A program made the translations under genes and the position numbers. A stretch of DNA of 64,000 nucleotides from Vescimonas fastidiosa (GTDB lineage: Bacteria > Bacillota > Clostridia > Oscillospirales > Oscillospiraceae), in NCBI RefSeq assembly GCF_018326305.1, contig NZ_AP023416.1, positions 186,001 to 250,000 of the forward strand. The letters are read 5' to 3'. Below are positions 14,884-23,637 of the stretch, piece after piece; the first letter of the stretch is position 1; each line of letters begins with the position of its first letter. A model generated the notes under the pieces. That model was not told the DNA's origin and made no database searches. It worked only from the letters and a program-made list of their open reading frames with translations.

Positions 14884-15255
14884 ATGGAAATTCAGAAATC
14901 CTCGGAGGACTATTTGGAAACCATGCTGATGATGCAGAAGAAGCACGGCTTCATCCGCTCCATCGATGTGGCGGAGCATTTGGGTGTCACCAAGCCCAGC
15001 GTCAGCTATGCCACCAAGCGCCTGCGGGAAAACGGCTACATCACCATGGATAAAACCGGCCTTATCACCTTAGAGCCCAGCGGCCTGGCCATTGCCCAGG
15101 AGATGCTGGACCGGCACCGGACCCTCACCGATTTCCTGGTCCGCCTGGGTGTAGACCGGGATACGGCGGAAACCGACGCCTGCAAGATCGAGCACGACAT
15201 CAGCCCCCAGACCTTTGCGGCCATCTGCCGCCACGCCCAGGCGCATAAGGACTGA
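14884..15255 (+). CDS. DtxR/MntR-family metal-dependent regulator
   Basis: 123 residues. An N-terminal winged helix (SSEDYLETMLMMQKKHGFIR, then VAEHLGVTKPSVSYATKRLR) is followed by the dimer/metal domain with H, E and C residues typical of the family (DRHRTLTDFLVRLGV, TDACKIEHDIS). There is no C-terminal SH3 domain, so it is the short MntR-like form. Members repress Mn or Fe uptake when metal-bound; the cysteine favours an iron-type site, but this is not decisive. It is a single-gene unit diverging from nifS, flanked by long inverted repeats. Confidence 0.88.
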   Translation: MEIQKSSEDYLETMLMMQKKHGFIRSIDVAEHLGVTKPSVSYATKRLRENGYITMDKTGLITLEPSGLAIAQEMLDRHRTLTDFLVRLGVDRDTAETDACKIEHDISPQTFAAICRHAQAHKD

Positions 15256-15271
15256 ATCAGCCCCTAAGCCA

Positions 15272-15309
15272 AAGGACCGACCCCATTTTCGGGGCCGGTC
15301 CTTCTTTTA
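15272..15309 (+). terminator. Terminator of the DtxR gene
   Basis: AAGGACCG..CCCC/GGGG..CGGTCCTT stem (15272-15303), then CTTTTAT. Confidence 0.8.
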
Positions 15310-15310
15310 T

Positions 15311-15350
15311 ACTGGCGAAAAAACTTCGTTTTTTCTGCCAAAGGGTTTGC
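15311..15350 (-). repeat. Inverted repeat flanking the DtxR gene, right copy
   Basis: Reverse complement of 14811-14850 with about five mismatches; 15332-15350 is an exact 19-base match. It contains its own GAAAAAAC-TTC-GTTTTTTC hairpin. Bases 15351-15500 hold further A/T-stem palindromes (AATTTTTGCGC/GCGCAAAAATT) and no gene. Confidence 0.7.
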
Positions 15351-15500
15351 AGTCTGCTGCGCGCATAATTTTTGCGCGAGGCGCAAAAATTCCACACTGG
15401 CAGCCTGAGAGGTATTTTTCCCCACGCACATGTCGCGGTGAAAAATGATTTTAATTTTTCGCGTCTGCGGACGCAAACTCTGCGAGGCTTTTGTTGCTTC

Positions 15501-15537
15501 AAAAAAGACCGGCTCCTGTTTCCGGGGCCGGTCCTTT
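15501..15537 (-). terminator. Terminator of the AI-2E-family permease gene
   Basis: GACCGGC..CC/GG..GCCGGTC stem (15507-15533) with an A-run on the left (T-run on the minus strand) and TTTTAT on the right. Confidence 0.8.
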
Positions 15538-15549
15538 TATTATATGGTG

Positions 15550-16716
15550 TTATTCTGTTTCGGGAGGCACGGGCTTCTCGTCATCCTCCGCAGGCTGAGA
15601 GCGGACAAAGTCCTGCACCAGCACATAAACCACCGAGCATATCGGCACGCCCAGGAGCATCCCCGCAATGCCGAAAGCACCGCCGCCGATGGTCACCGCC
15701 GCCAGGACCCACAGCCCCGGCAGGCCCACGGACTTGCCCACCACTCTGGGATAGATCAGGTTTCCCTCCACCTGCTGCAAGATCAGCAGGAAGATAAGGA
15801 AGGTCAGGGCCTTGATGGGGCTCACAAATACAATAAGGAACGCCCCGGTGGCCGCGCCGATCCACGCGCCGAAAATGGGGATAAGGGAGGTAAAGCAGAT
15901 GATCACCGACACCGGCAGCGCATAGGGCAGGCGCAGTATCAGCATACCCATGCAGCACAGGGTGCCCAGGATGAACGCCTCCGTCACCTGCCCCGTGACA
16001 AAGCTGGAAAAGGCGTTGTTGGTGATCTTCAAAATATGCATGGTGCGCTTTCCGGCCTTTTTGGGAATGGCCGCCAGCAGCAGGCGCTTACTCTGGGCCA
16101 GCAGCTTTTCCTTCTGGGCCAGCAGGTACACGGAGAATACCAGCGCCAGCAGGAAATTCACCAGCGCCCCCAGGATGGAGGTGGTGATGCCCAGGGTGGT
16201 ATTCACCACATTGTCGCCGTTGTTGGTGAGGAAGTCCTTCAGCACCTTGGTGGCGTTGTCGGCGTTCATAGACAGCTCCGGCAATGTGACGCCTCGCTCC
16301 GCTGCAAAGGCTATGACCCCGTTCCACCAGCTCTGAAGCTGATCCACATAGACGGGCACATTGGCCACCAGCGTGGCCCCGGCCTCCTCCAGACGAGGGA
16401 TGAGAATGAAGATAATGGCGAAGATGATGCCCAAAAACAGCAGCATGGTCAGCGTCAGGCAGATGGGGCGCTTCAGCTTTCCCCGCCATATCTCCGGCGC
16501 CTTGGCCAAGGCCTTGTCCCACAGCCGCTCCACCACCTTCAGCAGCAGGTTTACCACATAGGCGACGCAGATGCCCAGCAGCAGCGGCGCCAGCAAAGAG
16601 AAAAAGCTGTCCACCACTGCGCTCAGGGCAGAGAGATTATTCAGCCCCCAGTACAGCAGGATGGCGCAGAGCACCAGCAGTAAAATGCACTTAAAATTCT
16701 TCTTATTCAGCTCCAA
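15550..16716 (-). CDS. AI-2E-family transporter (PerM/YtvI type)
   Basis: 388 residues with about eight membrane helices, a soluble coiled region near 130-190, and the family's GAWIGAATGAFL and PRVVGKSVGLPGLWVL segments. The family includes autoinducer-2 exporters and Na+/H+ antiporter-like members; clostridial paralogues have no proven substrate. The frame is open to a GTG at 16755, but a -10 TATAAT just upstream would leave that start leaderless. The TTG at 16716 gives the usual MELNKKN start and has AGGGTGG upstream, so I chose it. Confidence 0.82.
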   Translation of the reverse strand: MELNKKNFKCILLLVLCAILLYWGLNNLSALSAVVDSFFSLLAPLLLGICVAYVVNLLLKVVERLWDKALAKAPEIWRGKLKRPICLTLTMLLFLGIIFAIIFILIPRLEEAGATLVANVPVYVDQLQSWWNGVIAFAAERGVTLPELSMNADNATKVLKDFLTNNGDNVVNTTLGITTSILGALVNFLLALVFSVYLLAQKEKLLAQSKRLLLAAIPKKAGKRTMHILKITNNAFSSFVTGQVTEAFILGTLCCMGMLILRLPYALPVSVIICFTSLIPIFGAWIGAATGAFLIVFVSPIKALTFLIFLLILQQVEGNLIYPRVVGKSVGLPGLWVLAAVTIGGGAFGIAGMLLGVPICSVVYVLVQDFVRSQPAEDDEKPVPPETE

Positions 16717-16830
16717 ATGGAACCCACCCTTCTCCGAAATTGCACCGAAATGCACCTAATTACACCTATTATACCATAGCATCTGTGAAGATTCTATGTA
16801 GAAAAAGGAAATTTTCCGTGCCGATCCCAT

Positions 16831-16876
16831 AAAAAGCGCGGTGCCCCCGGAGGCCGAAGCCGCCGGGGGCGCCGCT
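16831..16876 (-). terminator. Terminator of the lipoate ligase gene
   Basis: A GC-rich stem GCGCGGTGCCCCCGG/CCGGGGGC-GCCGC (16836-16850 with 16863-16875), with AAAAA on the left that becomes TTTTT on the minus strand. The 170 bases between it and the gene show no coding frame with a ribosome site. Confidence 0.8.
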
Positions 16877-17044
16877 ATAGGGGAAAAGGGGAGAGCAAAT
16901 GAAAGCGGATCACGAAATCGTCGCCTGTGTGCTTCCTCTCCGGCAGATACTATTCCTCCATCTATATTATATTCCATATTATGGGAAATAACAATGTTCC
17001 TTTTCCTCCGCATGAAGAGAGGGTATTTGCGCCTGCAGGCGGCC

Positions 17045-18040
17045 TCAGTCGCTGAACAGGGTGTCCAGGACCTGCTCCCGGGTAATGCCGCCAAAGAGGT
17101 CCGCCACCGGATAGCGCTCCAGCACCCGGCAGACCTCCTCCCGGCGGAAGGGCGTACCCAGCAGAGCCTTTGTCAGCGGCTCCAGGCTGCTGACAGACAG
17201 GAAATCCCCGTGGAAGATCACATCCGTAATAAGGCCCCGGGACACGGACACGCCCACCTCCAGGCAGCCGCCGTCCCAGTAGCGCTTGGCGGTCATATCG
17301 AACCGGGGAGAGCGGCCATAGTTCCACTCCCAGGTGTCGTATTTCTCCGCCTTCAGCGCATCCACCTGGGCCAGCTCCTGGGCTGTCAGAGCGTCAAACA
17401 CCATGCCGCTGCCGGCCAGAGTTTCCTTCAGATAGGCCCAGAAGGCGGGCATATCCATATCCTGCTTCAAAAAGCTGCGGATATTGCCGATACGGCTGCG
17501 GACGGACTTGGTGCTCTTGGAGCGAAACTTCTCCGGGTCCACCTGCAGGGCCCCGGCCACCATGTCGGCATTGGCGTCAAAGAGCAGGGTGCCGTGGTGG
17601 AGGATACGGTCTCCCCACAGCCGCTGGGCCGTGCCGGAGACCTTGCGCCCCTCCACCAAAATATCGTTGCGACCGGAGGCCTCCGCCTGCAGGCCCAGGC
17701 CCTGCAGCGCCTCCACCACCGGCTGCGTAAACCGGGCCATGCTTAAGGCAGCCCTGTCTCCGGCGTCGGTGATGAAGGAATAATTCAGATTCCCCAGGTC
17801 ATGGTAGACCGCGCCGCCGCCGGTGCTGCGGCGCACCACATGGATGTGATGGGCCTCCACGAAGGGGCGGTTGATCTCCGCCTCGGTATTCTGGTTCTGC
17901 CCCACCACGATGGTGTTGTCGTTCTGCCAGAGCAGAAGATAGTCGCCCCGGGTGCGGTGGGTCAGCACATATTCCTCAAAGGCAAGATTATAATACGGGT
18001 CCCGGGAGCCCGTTTCCAAATAGTGTACGGCGTGCTGCAT
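17045..18040 (-). CDS. lplA: Lipoate--protein ligase A
   Basis: 331 residues, an LplA/LipB-fold N-terminal domain (about 1-245) with the RRSTGGGAVYHDLGNLNYSF lipoyl-AMP motif near residue 70, plus an LplA C-terminal accessory domain (about 250-331). It activates free lipoate with ATP and attaches it to lipoyl-domain lysines. The substrates are next door: the E2 and E3 proteins encoded just upstream both carry a lipoyl domain. A terminator separates it from lpd, and its own AGGAGGAC ribosome site precedes the ATG. Confidence 0.95.
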   Translation of the reverse strand: MQHAVHYLETGSRDPYYNLAFEEYVLTHRTRGDYLLLWQNDNTIVVGQNQNTEAEINRPFVEAHHIHVVRRSTGGGAVYHDLGNLNYSFITDAGDRAALSMARFTQPVVEALQGLGLQAEASGRNDILVEGRKVSGTAQRLWGDRILHHGTLLFDANADMVAGALQVDPEKFRSKSTKSVRSRIGNIRSFLKQDMDMPAFWAYLKETLAGSGMVFDALTAQELAQVDALKAEKYDTWEWNYGRSPRFDMTAKRYWDGGCLEVGVSVSRGLITDVIFHGDFLSVSSLEPLTKALLGTPFRREEVCRVLERYPVADLFGGITREQVLDTLFSD

Positions 18041-18059
18041 ACGGTGTCCTCCTGTCGGT

Positions 18060-18104
18060 GAAAAAATCCCTCCGAGAGTGAGAGAGGAGAGCTCACGGAG
18101 GGAT
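18060..18104 (-). terminator. Terminator after lpd
   Basis: TCCCTCCG/CGGAGGGA stem (18067-18074 with 18096-18103) followed on the minus strand by TTTTTT. It marks the 3' end of the 2-oxoacid dehydrogenase cluster. Confidence 0.8.
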
Positions 18105-18118
18105 AGAGTAATGCGAAC

Positions 18119-19846
18119 TCAGTTTTTGGTGTGAATGGCGCGCTTTTCGGCGTTCAGAGCCGCCTCGCGCATGGTCTCCGTGACGGTGGGGTGGGAGTGG
18201 ATGGTGTCGACGATCTCATCCAGGGTCATCTCGCCCTCAATGGCCAAAGCGCCCTCAGCGATGAGGTCGGTGGCCCGGGGCCCGATGATATGCATACCCA
18301 AAATCTCGCCGTACTCGGCCCCGGCGATGATCTTCACCAGGCCCTCGCCGCCGTTGAGGATCAGGGCCTTGCCGTTGGCGCTCATGGGGAACTTGCCCAC
18401 CTTATAGGCAATACCCTGGGCCTTGCACTGCTCCTCGGTCAGACCCACGGAGGCCGCCTCCGGCTCCATGTACACGCAGGTGGGGTTGGTCTTTTCGCAG
18501 TATTGGGCCTCCAGGCCGCAGATATTCTCCGAGGCTACCTCGCCCATGGCGGAGGCGGTGTGGGCCAGCTGTGCATGGCCGAACACGCAGTCGCCGATGG
18601 CGTACACACCGGGTACATTGGTCTCCATCTTGTCATTGACCAGGATGCGGCCCTTGTCGTTGTCGATCTTTCCGGCGGCCAGGTCCAGCCCGGCGGTATT
18701 GGCCTTGCGGCCGATGGCCACCAGCACCTTCTCCGCCTCAAAGCTGACGGTCTTGCCGCTCTTATCCTTGCAGACCACCTTGGCACCCACAGGGCTGCTC
18801 TCCACGGACTGCACAGGGCACTCCAGATGGAAGTCCATACCCATCTTCTTCATGTGGGCCACGCCGATCTTGGTCAGGTCGCCGTCCAGCATGGGCAGCA
18901 TATGGTCCATAGCCTCCACCACGGTGATCTTGGTGCCGAAGGCGGCATAGGCACAGGCCAGCTCCAGACCGATGACGCCGCCGCCGATGACCACCATGGT
19001 CTGGGGCAGCTTCTCCAGGGACAGAGCGCCGGTGGAGTCGATGCAGTTGGGATTTTCCTTCAGGCCGGGAATGGGGGGCTGGGCATTGACGGAGCCGGTG
19101 GCCACGATAATGGCATCGGCGGTCATGGTCTCCTTGCTGCCGTCGGCCTTGGTGACCTCCAGCTGCTTCTCGCCGGTGAACTTGGCGGTGCCGTCCACCT
19201 TCTTGACCTTGTTCATCTTCAGCAGGCCGGCCACACCGCTGGTGAGCTGCTTGCTGATGGCGTTCTTATGGGCGATGACCTGGGGGAAGTTGACCTTTAC
19301 GCCCTCCACCTCCACGCCGATGTCCTTGCCCTGGGTCTTGATCTGCTCCACCAGCTCGGCGGAATGCAGCAGGCACTTGGTGGGAATGCAGCCCACATTC
19401 AGGCAGGTGCCGCCCAGGTACTGCTTCTCCACGACTGTGACCTCCGCACCCAGCTGCGCGGCACGGATGGCAGCCACATAGCCGCCGGGGCCGCCGCCGA
19501 TGACGATGACGGACTTTTTGCCGCCGGCAGGAGCAGCGGCAGGCGCCGCCGGAGCCTGGGGCACAGCCGCCGCCACAGCGGCAGGCACTGCACCGGGCAC
19601 AGCCTCGCCGGCCTGACCGATCCAGGCCAGGGTACCCTTAACGGGAATGTCGTCGCCCTCCTGGGCCACCAGCTTCAGCACAACGCCGTCCTGCTCGCTG
19701 GTCAGCTCGTTGGTCAGCTTGTCGGTGGTGATCTCTGCCACCACCTCGCCGACCTTTACGGTATCGCCCTCGTGCTTGAGCCACTTGGAAAGAGTGCCCT
19801 CCTCCATGGTCAGACCCAGCTGGGGCATTTTCAGTTCATAAGCCAT
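18119..19846 (-). CDS. lpdA: Dihydrolipoyl dehydrogenase (E3) with N-terminal lipoyl domain
   Basis: 575 residues. A lipoyl domain occupies 1-75 (lipoate lysine in TTDKLTNELT). An alanine-rich linker leads to the flavoprotein: FAD motif VIGGGPGGYVAAIRA near 115-130, redox disulfide GGTCLNVGCIPTK near 150, NAD motif VVIGGGVIGLELA near 285, and the C-terminal HSHPTVTE pair. E3 reoxidises dihydrolipoyl groups with NAD+. The lipoyl-domain fusion is typical of clostridial acetoin/pyruvate complexes. It is the last gene of the cluster. Confidence 0.95.
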   Translation of the reverse strand: MAYELKMPQLGLTMEEGTLSKWLKHEGDTVKVGEVVAEITTDKLTNELTSEQDGVVLKLVAQEGDDIPVKGTLAWIGQAGEAVPGAVPAAVAAAVPQAPAAPAAAPAGGKKSVIVIGGGPGGYVAAIRAAQLGAEVTVVEKQYLGGTCLNVGCIPTKCLLHSAELVEQIKTQGKDIGVEVEGVKVNFPQVIAHKNAISKQLTSGVAGLLKMNKVKKVDGTAKFTGEKQLEVTKADGSKETMTADAIIVATGSVNAQPPIPGLKENPNCIDSTGALSLEKLPQTMVVIGGGVIGLELACAYAAFGTKITVVEAMDHMLPMLDGDLTKIGVAHMKKMGMDFHLECPVQSVESSPVGAKVVCKDKSGKTVSFEAEKVLVAIGRKANTAGLDLAAGKIDNDKGRILVNDKMETNVPGVYAIGDCVFGHAQLAHTASAMGEVASENICGLEAQYCEKTNPTCVYMEPEAASVGLTEEQCKAQGIAYKVGKFPMSANGKALILNGGEGLVKIIAGAEYGEILGMHIIGPRATDLIAEGALAIEGEMTLDEIVDTIHSHPTVTETMREAALNAEKRAIHTKN

Positions 19847-19864
19847 TTTTCTAATCCTCCCCGC

Positions 19865-21106
19865 TTACAGGATGATGCTCATGGGCTTCTCCAGCAGATC
19901 CCGGAGAGCCATCACGAACTTGGCGGCCACGGCGCCGTCGATGAGGCGGTGGTCATAGGTAAAGGACAGGCGCATGACCTGGTGCTTGGAGATGTTGCCC
20001 TCGTCGTCCATCACCAGCTCGTCCTCCACGGCGCACACGCCCAGAATGGCGGCATCGGGCTGGTTGACGATGGGGGTGAAGGTCTCAATGCCGAACATAC
20101 CCAGGTTGGAGACGGAGAAGGTGGAGCCCTTGTACTCGTCCGGGGTCAGCTTGTTGCCCTTGGCCCGGGAGGCCAGATCCTTGGCGGCGGCGGAGAGAGC
20201 GTCCAGGCCCATGCGGTCGGCGTCGCGGATCACGGGAACGATCAGTCCCGCGTCCAGAGCCACTGCCATGCCCAGATTTACATGGGCCCGCTGGATGATC
20301 TGGTCGCCGTCCAGGCTCACCAGCACCTCCGGGTGCTGACGCAGGCACTTGGCCGTGGCCTTGAGGATCAGATCGTTGACGGAATACTTGTTGCCCGTCT
20401 CGGCCAGGAGCATCTTGCGGAACTTCATCAGCTCCGTAACATCCACCTTGGTGTTCTGGGTAACAGGGGGGATCTCCGTGTGGGACTGCAGCATACGCTG
20501 GGCCACCACCTTGCGCATACCCGCCAGCTTGGAGACGGTGTCGCCCTCCATCAGCTCCAGCCCGGTCTTGCTCACGGGTTTGGCGGCGGGGGCGGGCTCG
20601 GCAGCCACAGGGGCCGCGGCCTTGGGTGCATTGGCGGCAGCCAGCACATCCTGCTGGCGGATACGGCCGCTGGGGCCGCTGCCTACGATACCGCTGACAT
20701 CCACGCCCAGCTTGGCCGCCGTCTTGCGGGCCAGGGGGGAGATGCGGATGCGGGCGCCGCCTGCGGCCACGGGAGCGGGCACAGGGGCAGCGGTAACGGG
20801 TGCGGCGGGAGCAGCCGGGGCGGCAGGTGTAGCGGCAGCGGCGGCAGGGGCATCGCCTACGGCCTCGCCGCTCTGGCCCACATAGCACAGCAGGCCCTTC
20901 ACGGGTACATCCTCGCCCTCCTGGGCTACGATCTTCAGCAAAACGCCGTCATGCTCGCTGGTGACCTCATTGGTCAGCTTGTCGGTGGTGATCTCCAGCA
21001 GCACATCGCCGGTCTTTACGGCATCGCCCTCATGCTTGATCCACTGAGAGACGGTGCCCTCCTCCATGGTCAGGCCCAACTGGGGCATACATACTTCAAA
21101 AGCCAT
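19865..21106 (-). CDS. 2-oxoacid dehydrogenase E2 (dihydrolipoyllysine acyltransferase)
   Basis: 413 residues with classic E2 order: lipoyl domain 1-75 (lysine in TTDKLTNEVT), Ala/Pro linker, peripheral-subunit-binding domain near 118-152 (RISPLARKTAAKLGVDVSGI), second linker, and catalytic domain 185-413 ending in the YDHRLIDGAVAAKF active-site motif. It transfers the acyl group from lipoyl to CoA and forms the complex core. Specificity (pyruvate, acetoin or branched-chain) is not certain from sequence. It is 18 bases from lpd. Confidence 0.94.
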   Translation of the reverse strand: MAFEVCMPQLGLTMEEGTVSQWIKHEGDAVKTGDVLLEITTDKLTNEVTSEHDGVLLKIVAQEGEDVPVKGLLCYVGQSGEAVGDAPAAAAATPAAPAAPAAPVTAAPVPAPVAAGGARIRISPLARKTAAKLGVDVSGIVGSGPSGRIRQQDVLAAANAPKAAAPVAAEPAPAAKPVSKTGLELMEGDTVSKLAGMRKVVAQRMLQSHTEIPPVTQNTKVDVTELMKFRKMLLAETGNKYSVNDLILKATAKCLRQHPEVLVSLDGDQIIQRAHVNLGMAVALDAGLIVPVIRDADRMGLDALSAAAKDLASRAKGNKLTPDEYKGSTFSVSNLGMFGIETFTPIVNQPDAAILGVCAVEDELVMDDEGNISKHQVMRLSFTYDHRLIDGAVAAKFVMALRDLLEKPMSIIL

Positions 21107-21118
21107 AGTTCTCCCTCC

Positions 21119-22096
21119 TTACTTGTTCAGCACGCGCTTCACCGCGGCCACGATGTCCTCCGGATGGGGGAAGTTCTTGTCCTCCAGCACGGGGCTGAAG
21201 GGGGAGCAGATGTTCAGGCCGCAGACACGCTCCACCGGGGCGTCCAGCTCGTCGAACAGCTCCTCGCCGATCTGAGCGGAAAGCTCACCGGCGAAGCTGC
21301 CGCGCTTGACCTCCTCGGAGACGATGATGGCGTTGTGGGTCTTGGAAATGGTCTTTACAATGGCGTCCCAATCCAGGGGCACCAGGGTGCGCAGGTCCAG
21401 CACCTCGGCCTCAATGCCCTGCTCGGCCAGCTTGGCAGCCGCCTCCAGGGAGAAGTTTACCTCGCGGCTCCAGGTGATGATGGAAATATCCTTGCCCTCC
21501 CGCTTCACAGCGGCCTGGCCCAGAGGAATGGTGTACTCCTCCTCGGGGATCTCCTCCTTCTTGGCGTACAGCAGCTTGTGCTCCAGGAAGATAACGGGGT
21601 CATCGTCCCGAATGGCGGTTTTCAGCAGGCCCTTGGCATCCGCGGCGGAGCAGGGAGCCACCACCTTCAGGCCGGGGAAGTGGCAGAAGAAGTTCTCCAG
21701 AGACTGGGAGTGCTGGCCGGCGTTGCGGCGTCCGGCGCCCATGGGAGCCCGCAGGACCATAGGGACATTGCACTGGCCGCCGGTCATATAGCGGATCTTG
21801 GCCGCCTGGTTGAACAGGGGGTCGGCGCACTCGGTGGCGAAGTCGTCATACATCAGCTCCACCACGGGACGCAGGCCGCGCATAGCCGCGCCCACGGCCA
21901 TACCTACGAAGCCCTCCTCGGAAATGGGGGTATCAATGACCCGGTTGGGGCCGAACTCCTCCAAAAAGCCCTTGGTAATGGCAAACACATTGCCCATAAC
22001 GGCCATATCCTCGCCCATGATAAAGACATTTTTGTCCCGGAGCATCTCCTCGTGCAGGGCCTCACCGATGGCCTTGCTGACGGTAATCTTTTTCAT
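21119..22096 (-). CDS. 2-oxoacid dehydrogenase E1 component, beta subunit
   Basis: 325 residues with the transketolase pyrimidine-binding and C-terminal domains. Recognisable segments are VFIMGEDMAVMGNVF, the VIDTPISEEGFVGMAVGAAM block and GRRNAGQHSQSLE. With E1alpha it forms the TPP-dependent decarboxylase heterotetramer. The start is the ATG at 22096 with AAAGGTG upstream; it overlaps the E1alpha stop as ATGA, so the pair is coupled. The acoB/pdhB-like character fits an acetoin- or pyruvate-type complex. Confidence 0.93.
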   Translation of the reverse strand: MKKITVSKAIGEALHEEMLRDKNVFIMGEDMAVMGNVFAITKGFLEEFGPNRVIDTPISEEGFVGMAVGAAMRGLRPVVELMYDDFATECADPLFNQAAKIRYMTGGQCNVPMVLRAPMGAGRRNAGQHSQSLENFFCHFPGLKVVAPCSAADAKGLLKTAIRDDDPVIFLEHKLLYAKKEEIPEEEYTIPLGQAAVKREGKDISIITWSREVNFSLEAAAKLAEQGIEAEVLDLRTLVPLDWDAIVKTISKTHNAIIVSEEVKRGSFAGELSAQIGEELFDELDAPVERVCGLNICSPFSPVLEDKNFPHPEDIVAAVKRVLNK

Positions 22097-23100
22097 CGTG
22101 CCACACACCTTTCATTGTCGCTCACATACATATCGTCCAGCACCGTGGCGGGATCGGGATACTCGGACTCGTCGGCAAACTTAACGGCCTCGGTCATCTC
22201 GGCATCCGCCGCTGCGGTGATCTCGTCCAGCTCCTCCTGGGTGGCGCCCAAAGCCAGCAAACGCTTGCCCAGCTTCATGATGCCGTCATTCTCCAGGGCG
22301 TGCTCCATGTACTCCTTGGGGCGGTACACGGCGGGGTCGCCGCAGTAATGGCCCTGATAGCGGTACACAGTGGCCTCCACCAGATAGGGGCCCTTGCCGC
22401 TGCGGGCGTGCTCCATGGCCTTCTTCATGGCCTCGTAAACCTCCGTGGGGTTGGTACCGTCCACGATGGCATAGGGCACGCCGTAGGCCTCGGCACGGCT
22501 GGCCAGATGGGGGGTATTGGTAACCCGGTGGATCTCGGTGGACACACCGTAGCAGTTGTTTTCAATGAACCACACCATGGGAAGCTGCCATGCGGCGGCC
22601 ATATTCAGGGACTCGTGGAAGCTGCCCTCGTTGGTGGCGCCGTCGCCGAAGCAGCCCACGGTCACCGCGCCGTCGCCCAGGATCTTGGAGGCCAGAGCGC
22701 TGCCGGCAGAGATGGGCTGGCCGCCGCCTACGATGCCGTTGGCGCCCAGGTGGTTCATCTTCTCCATGTCCGCAATGTGCATGGAGCCGCCCTTGCCCTT
22801 GCAGTAGCCGGTCTTTTTGCCGAACAGCTCGGCCATAGCCAGCTTGGGGTCAGCGCCCCGGGCAATGGCGTGGCCGTGGCCACGGTGGGTGGAGGTAAAG
22901 TAGTCCTGGGGGCCGATAGCGGCGAAAGCGCCGGCCTCAGCAGCCTCCTGACCGATGCTCAGATGGATATTGCCTGCCAGCATACCCTTGGTGAAGCACT
23001 CGGCGGCCTTCTCCTCGAAGGTACGGATACGCACCATCGTGCGGTAGAACTCCAAAAGCTGCTCCTTACTGTACATTTCCTTAGTTTTCTTTTCAGCCAA
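22093..23100 (-). CDS. 2-oxoacid dehydrogenase E1 component, alpha subunit
   Basis: About 335 residues. The TPP/Mg motif GDGATNEGSFHESLNMAA lies near residue 170 and ends at WFIENN; the THRGHGHAIARG segment lies near 80. The enzyme decarboxylates a 2-oxoacid and passes the acyl group to lipoyl-E2. The start is probably the TTG at 23100, because AAAGGTG lies 8 bases upstream exactly as at the E1beta start; an ATG at 23076 is the alternative. It is acoA-like, but the true 2-oxo substrate should be judged from the whole operon. Confidence 0.93.
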   Translation of the reverse strand: MAEKKTKEMYSKEQLLEFYRTMVRIRTFEEKAAECFTKGMLAGNIHLSIGQEAAEAGAFAAIGPQDYFTSTHRGHGHAIARGADPKLAMAELFGKKTGYCKGKGGSMHIADMEKMNHLGANGIVGGGQPISAGSALASKILGDGAVTVGCFGDGATNEGSFHESLNMAAAWQLPMVWFIENNCYGVSTEIHRVTNTPHLASRAEAYGVPYAIVDGTNPTEVYEAMKKAMEHARSGKGPYLVEATVYRYQGHYCGDPAVYRPKEYMEHALENDGIMKLGKRLLALGATQEELDEITAAADAEMTEAVKFADESEYPDPATVLDDMYVSDNERCVAR

Positions 23101-23128
23101 TGTTCTCACACCTTTCTTTAGCTGTCCC

Positions 23129-23605
23129 TTACGCCTGCTTGGGCGCGAACAGGGGCACTTCCAATTCGTCGTCAAATTTTCTTCCCATGACCAGTCCACC
23201 GATCTCGGCGATGATCACATCCACGGTGAGCAGCACCTTGGTGCCCTCTACCAGGTGGCCGCCGTGGGCGTTGCCGTAGCGGTCGCTGAGGCTCATGTGT
23301 ACATGGAGGTTCGTGACCCCCTGGTCATCATGGCAGATGATGCCGCTGCCGGCGGTCAGCTCAATGGGCCCCGTCAGGTGCAGCACCTCGCCGTAGCCGT
23401 AGCCGGCCTTCTTGTCCGGCAGCTCCACGGGATTGCAGTAGGCCACACCGTCCAGACTCCCGATAGCGCTGAGGATCACGCCGTTATTGATACCGGCCCG
23501 GCGGCAGGCCTCCGTGAGGCCCTGCAGCACATCCGTGCCGGGACGCAGCCGCACGGCGATGACCCGGGTGAGATTGCCCTGGGCCATTTCCAGAATGTCA
23601 TTCAT
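23129..23605 (-). CDS. PPC/DUF296-domain protein
   Basis: 158 residues, one PPC domain (VIAVRLRPGTDVLQGLTEAC; GVILSAIGSLDGVAYCN; NLHVHMSLSDRYGNAHGGHL). Bacterial members are small trimers of uncertain function with a His-rich pocket; plant relatives are AT-hook DNA-binding proteins. It lies between E1alpha and the MBL gene on the same strand with short gaps. It could be a metabolite-binding or enzymatic accessory of this pathway rather than a DNA-binding protein. Confidence 0.85.
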   Translation of the reverse strand: MNDILEMAQGNLTRVIAVRLRPGTDVLQGLTEACRRAGINNGVILSAIGSLDGVAYCNPVELPDKKAGYGYGEVLHLTGPIELTAGSGIICHDDQGVTNLHVHMSLSDRYGNAHGGHLVEGTKVLLTVDVIIAEIGGLVMGRKFDDELEVPLFAPKQA

Positions 23606-23637
23606 GGTTATTCACTCCCTATTCCGTTAAAGCTCGA

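Noticed and set aside
15256..15549. A small gene between the DtxR and AI-2E genes
   Set aside because: Frames there cross two terminators and several palindromes and lack ribosome sites.
18131..22348. A 1405-codon open frame on the plus strand
   Set aside because: It is the shadow of lpd, E2, E1beta and E1alpha on the minus strand; it is His/Gly/Leu-rich and repeats without domain logic, while the minus-strand proteins have all their motifs.
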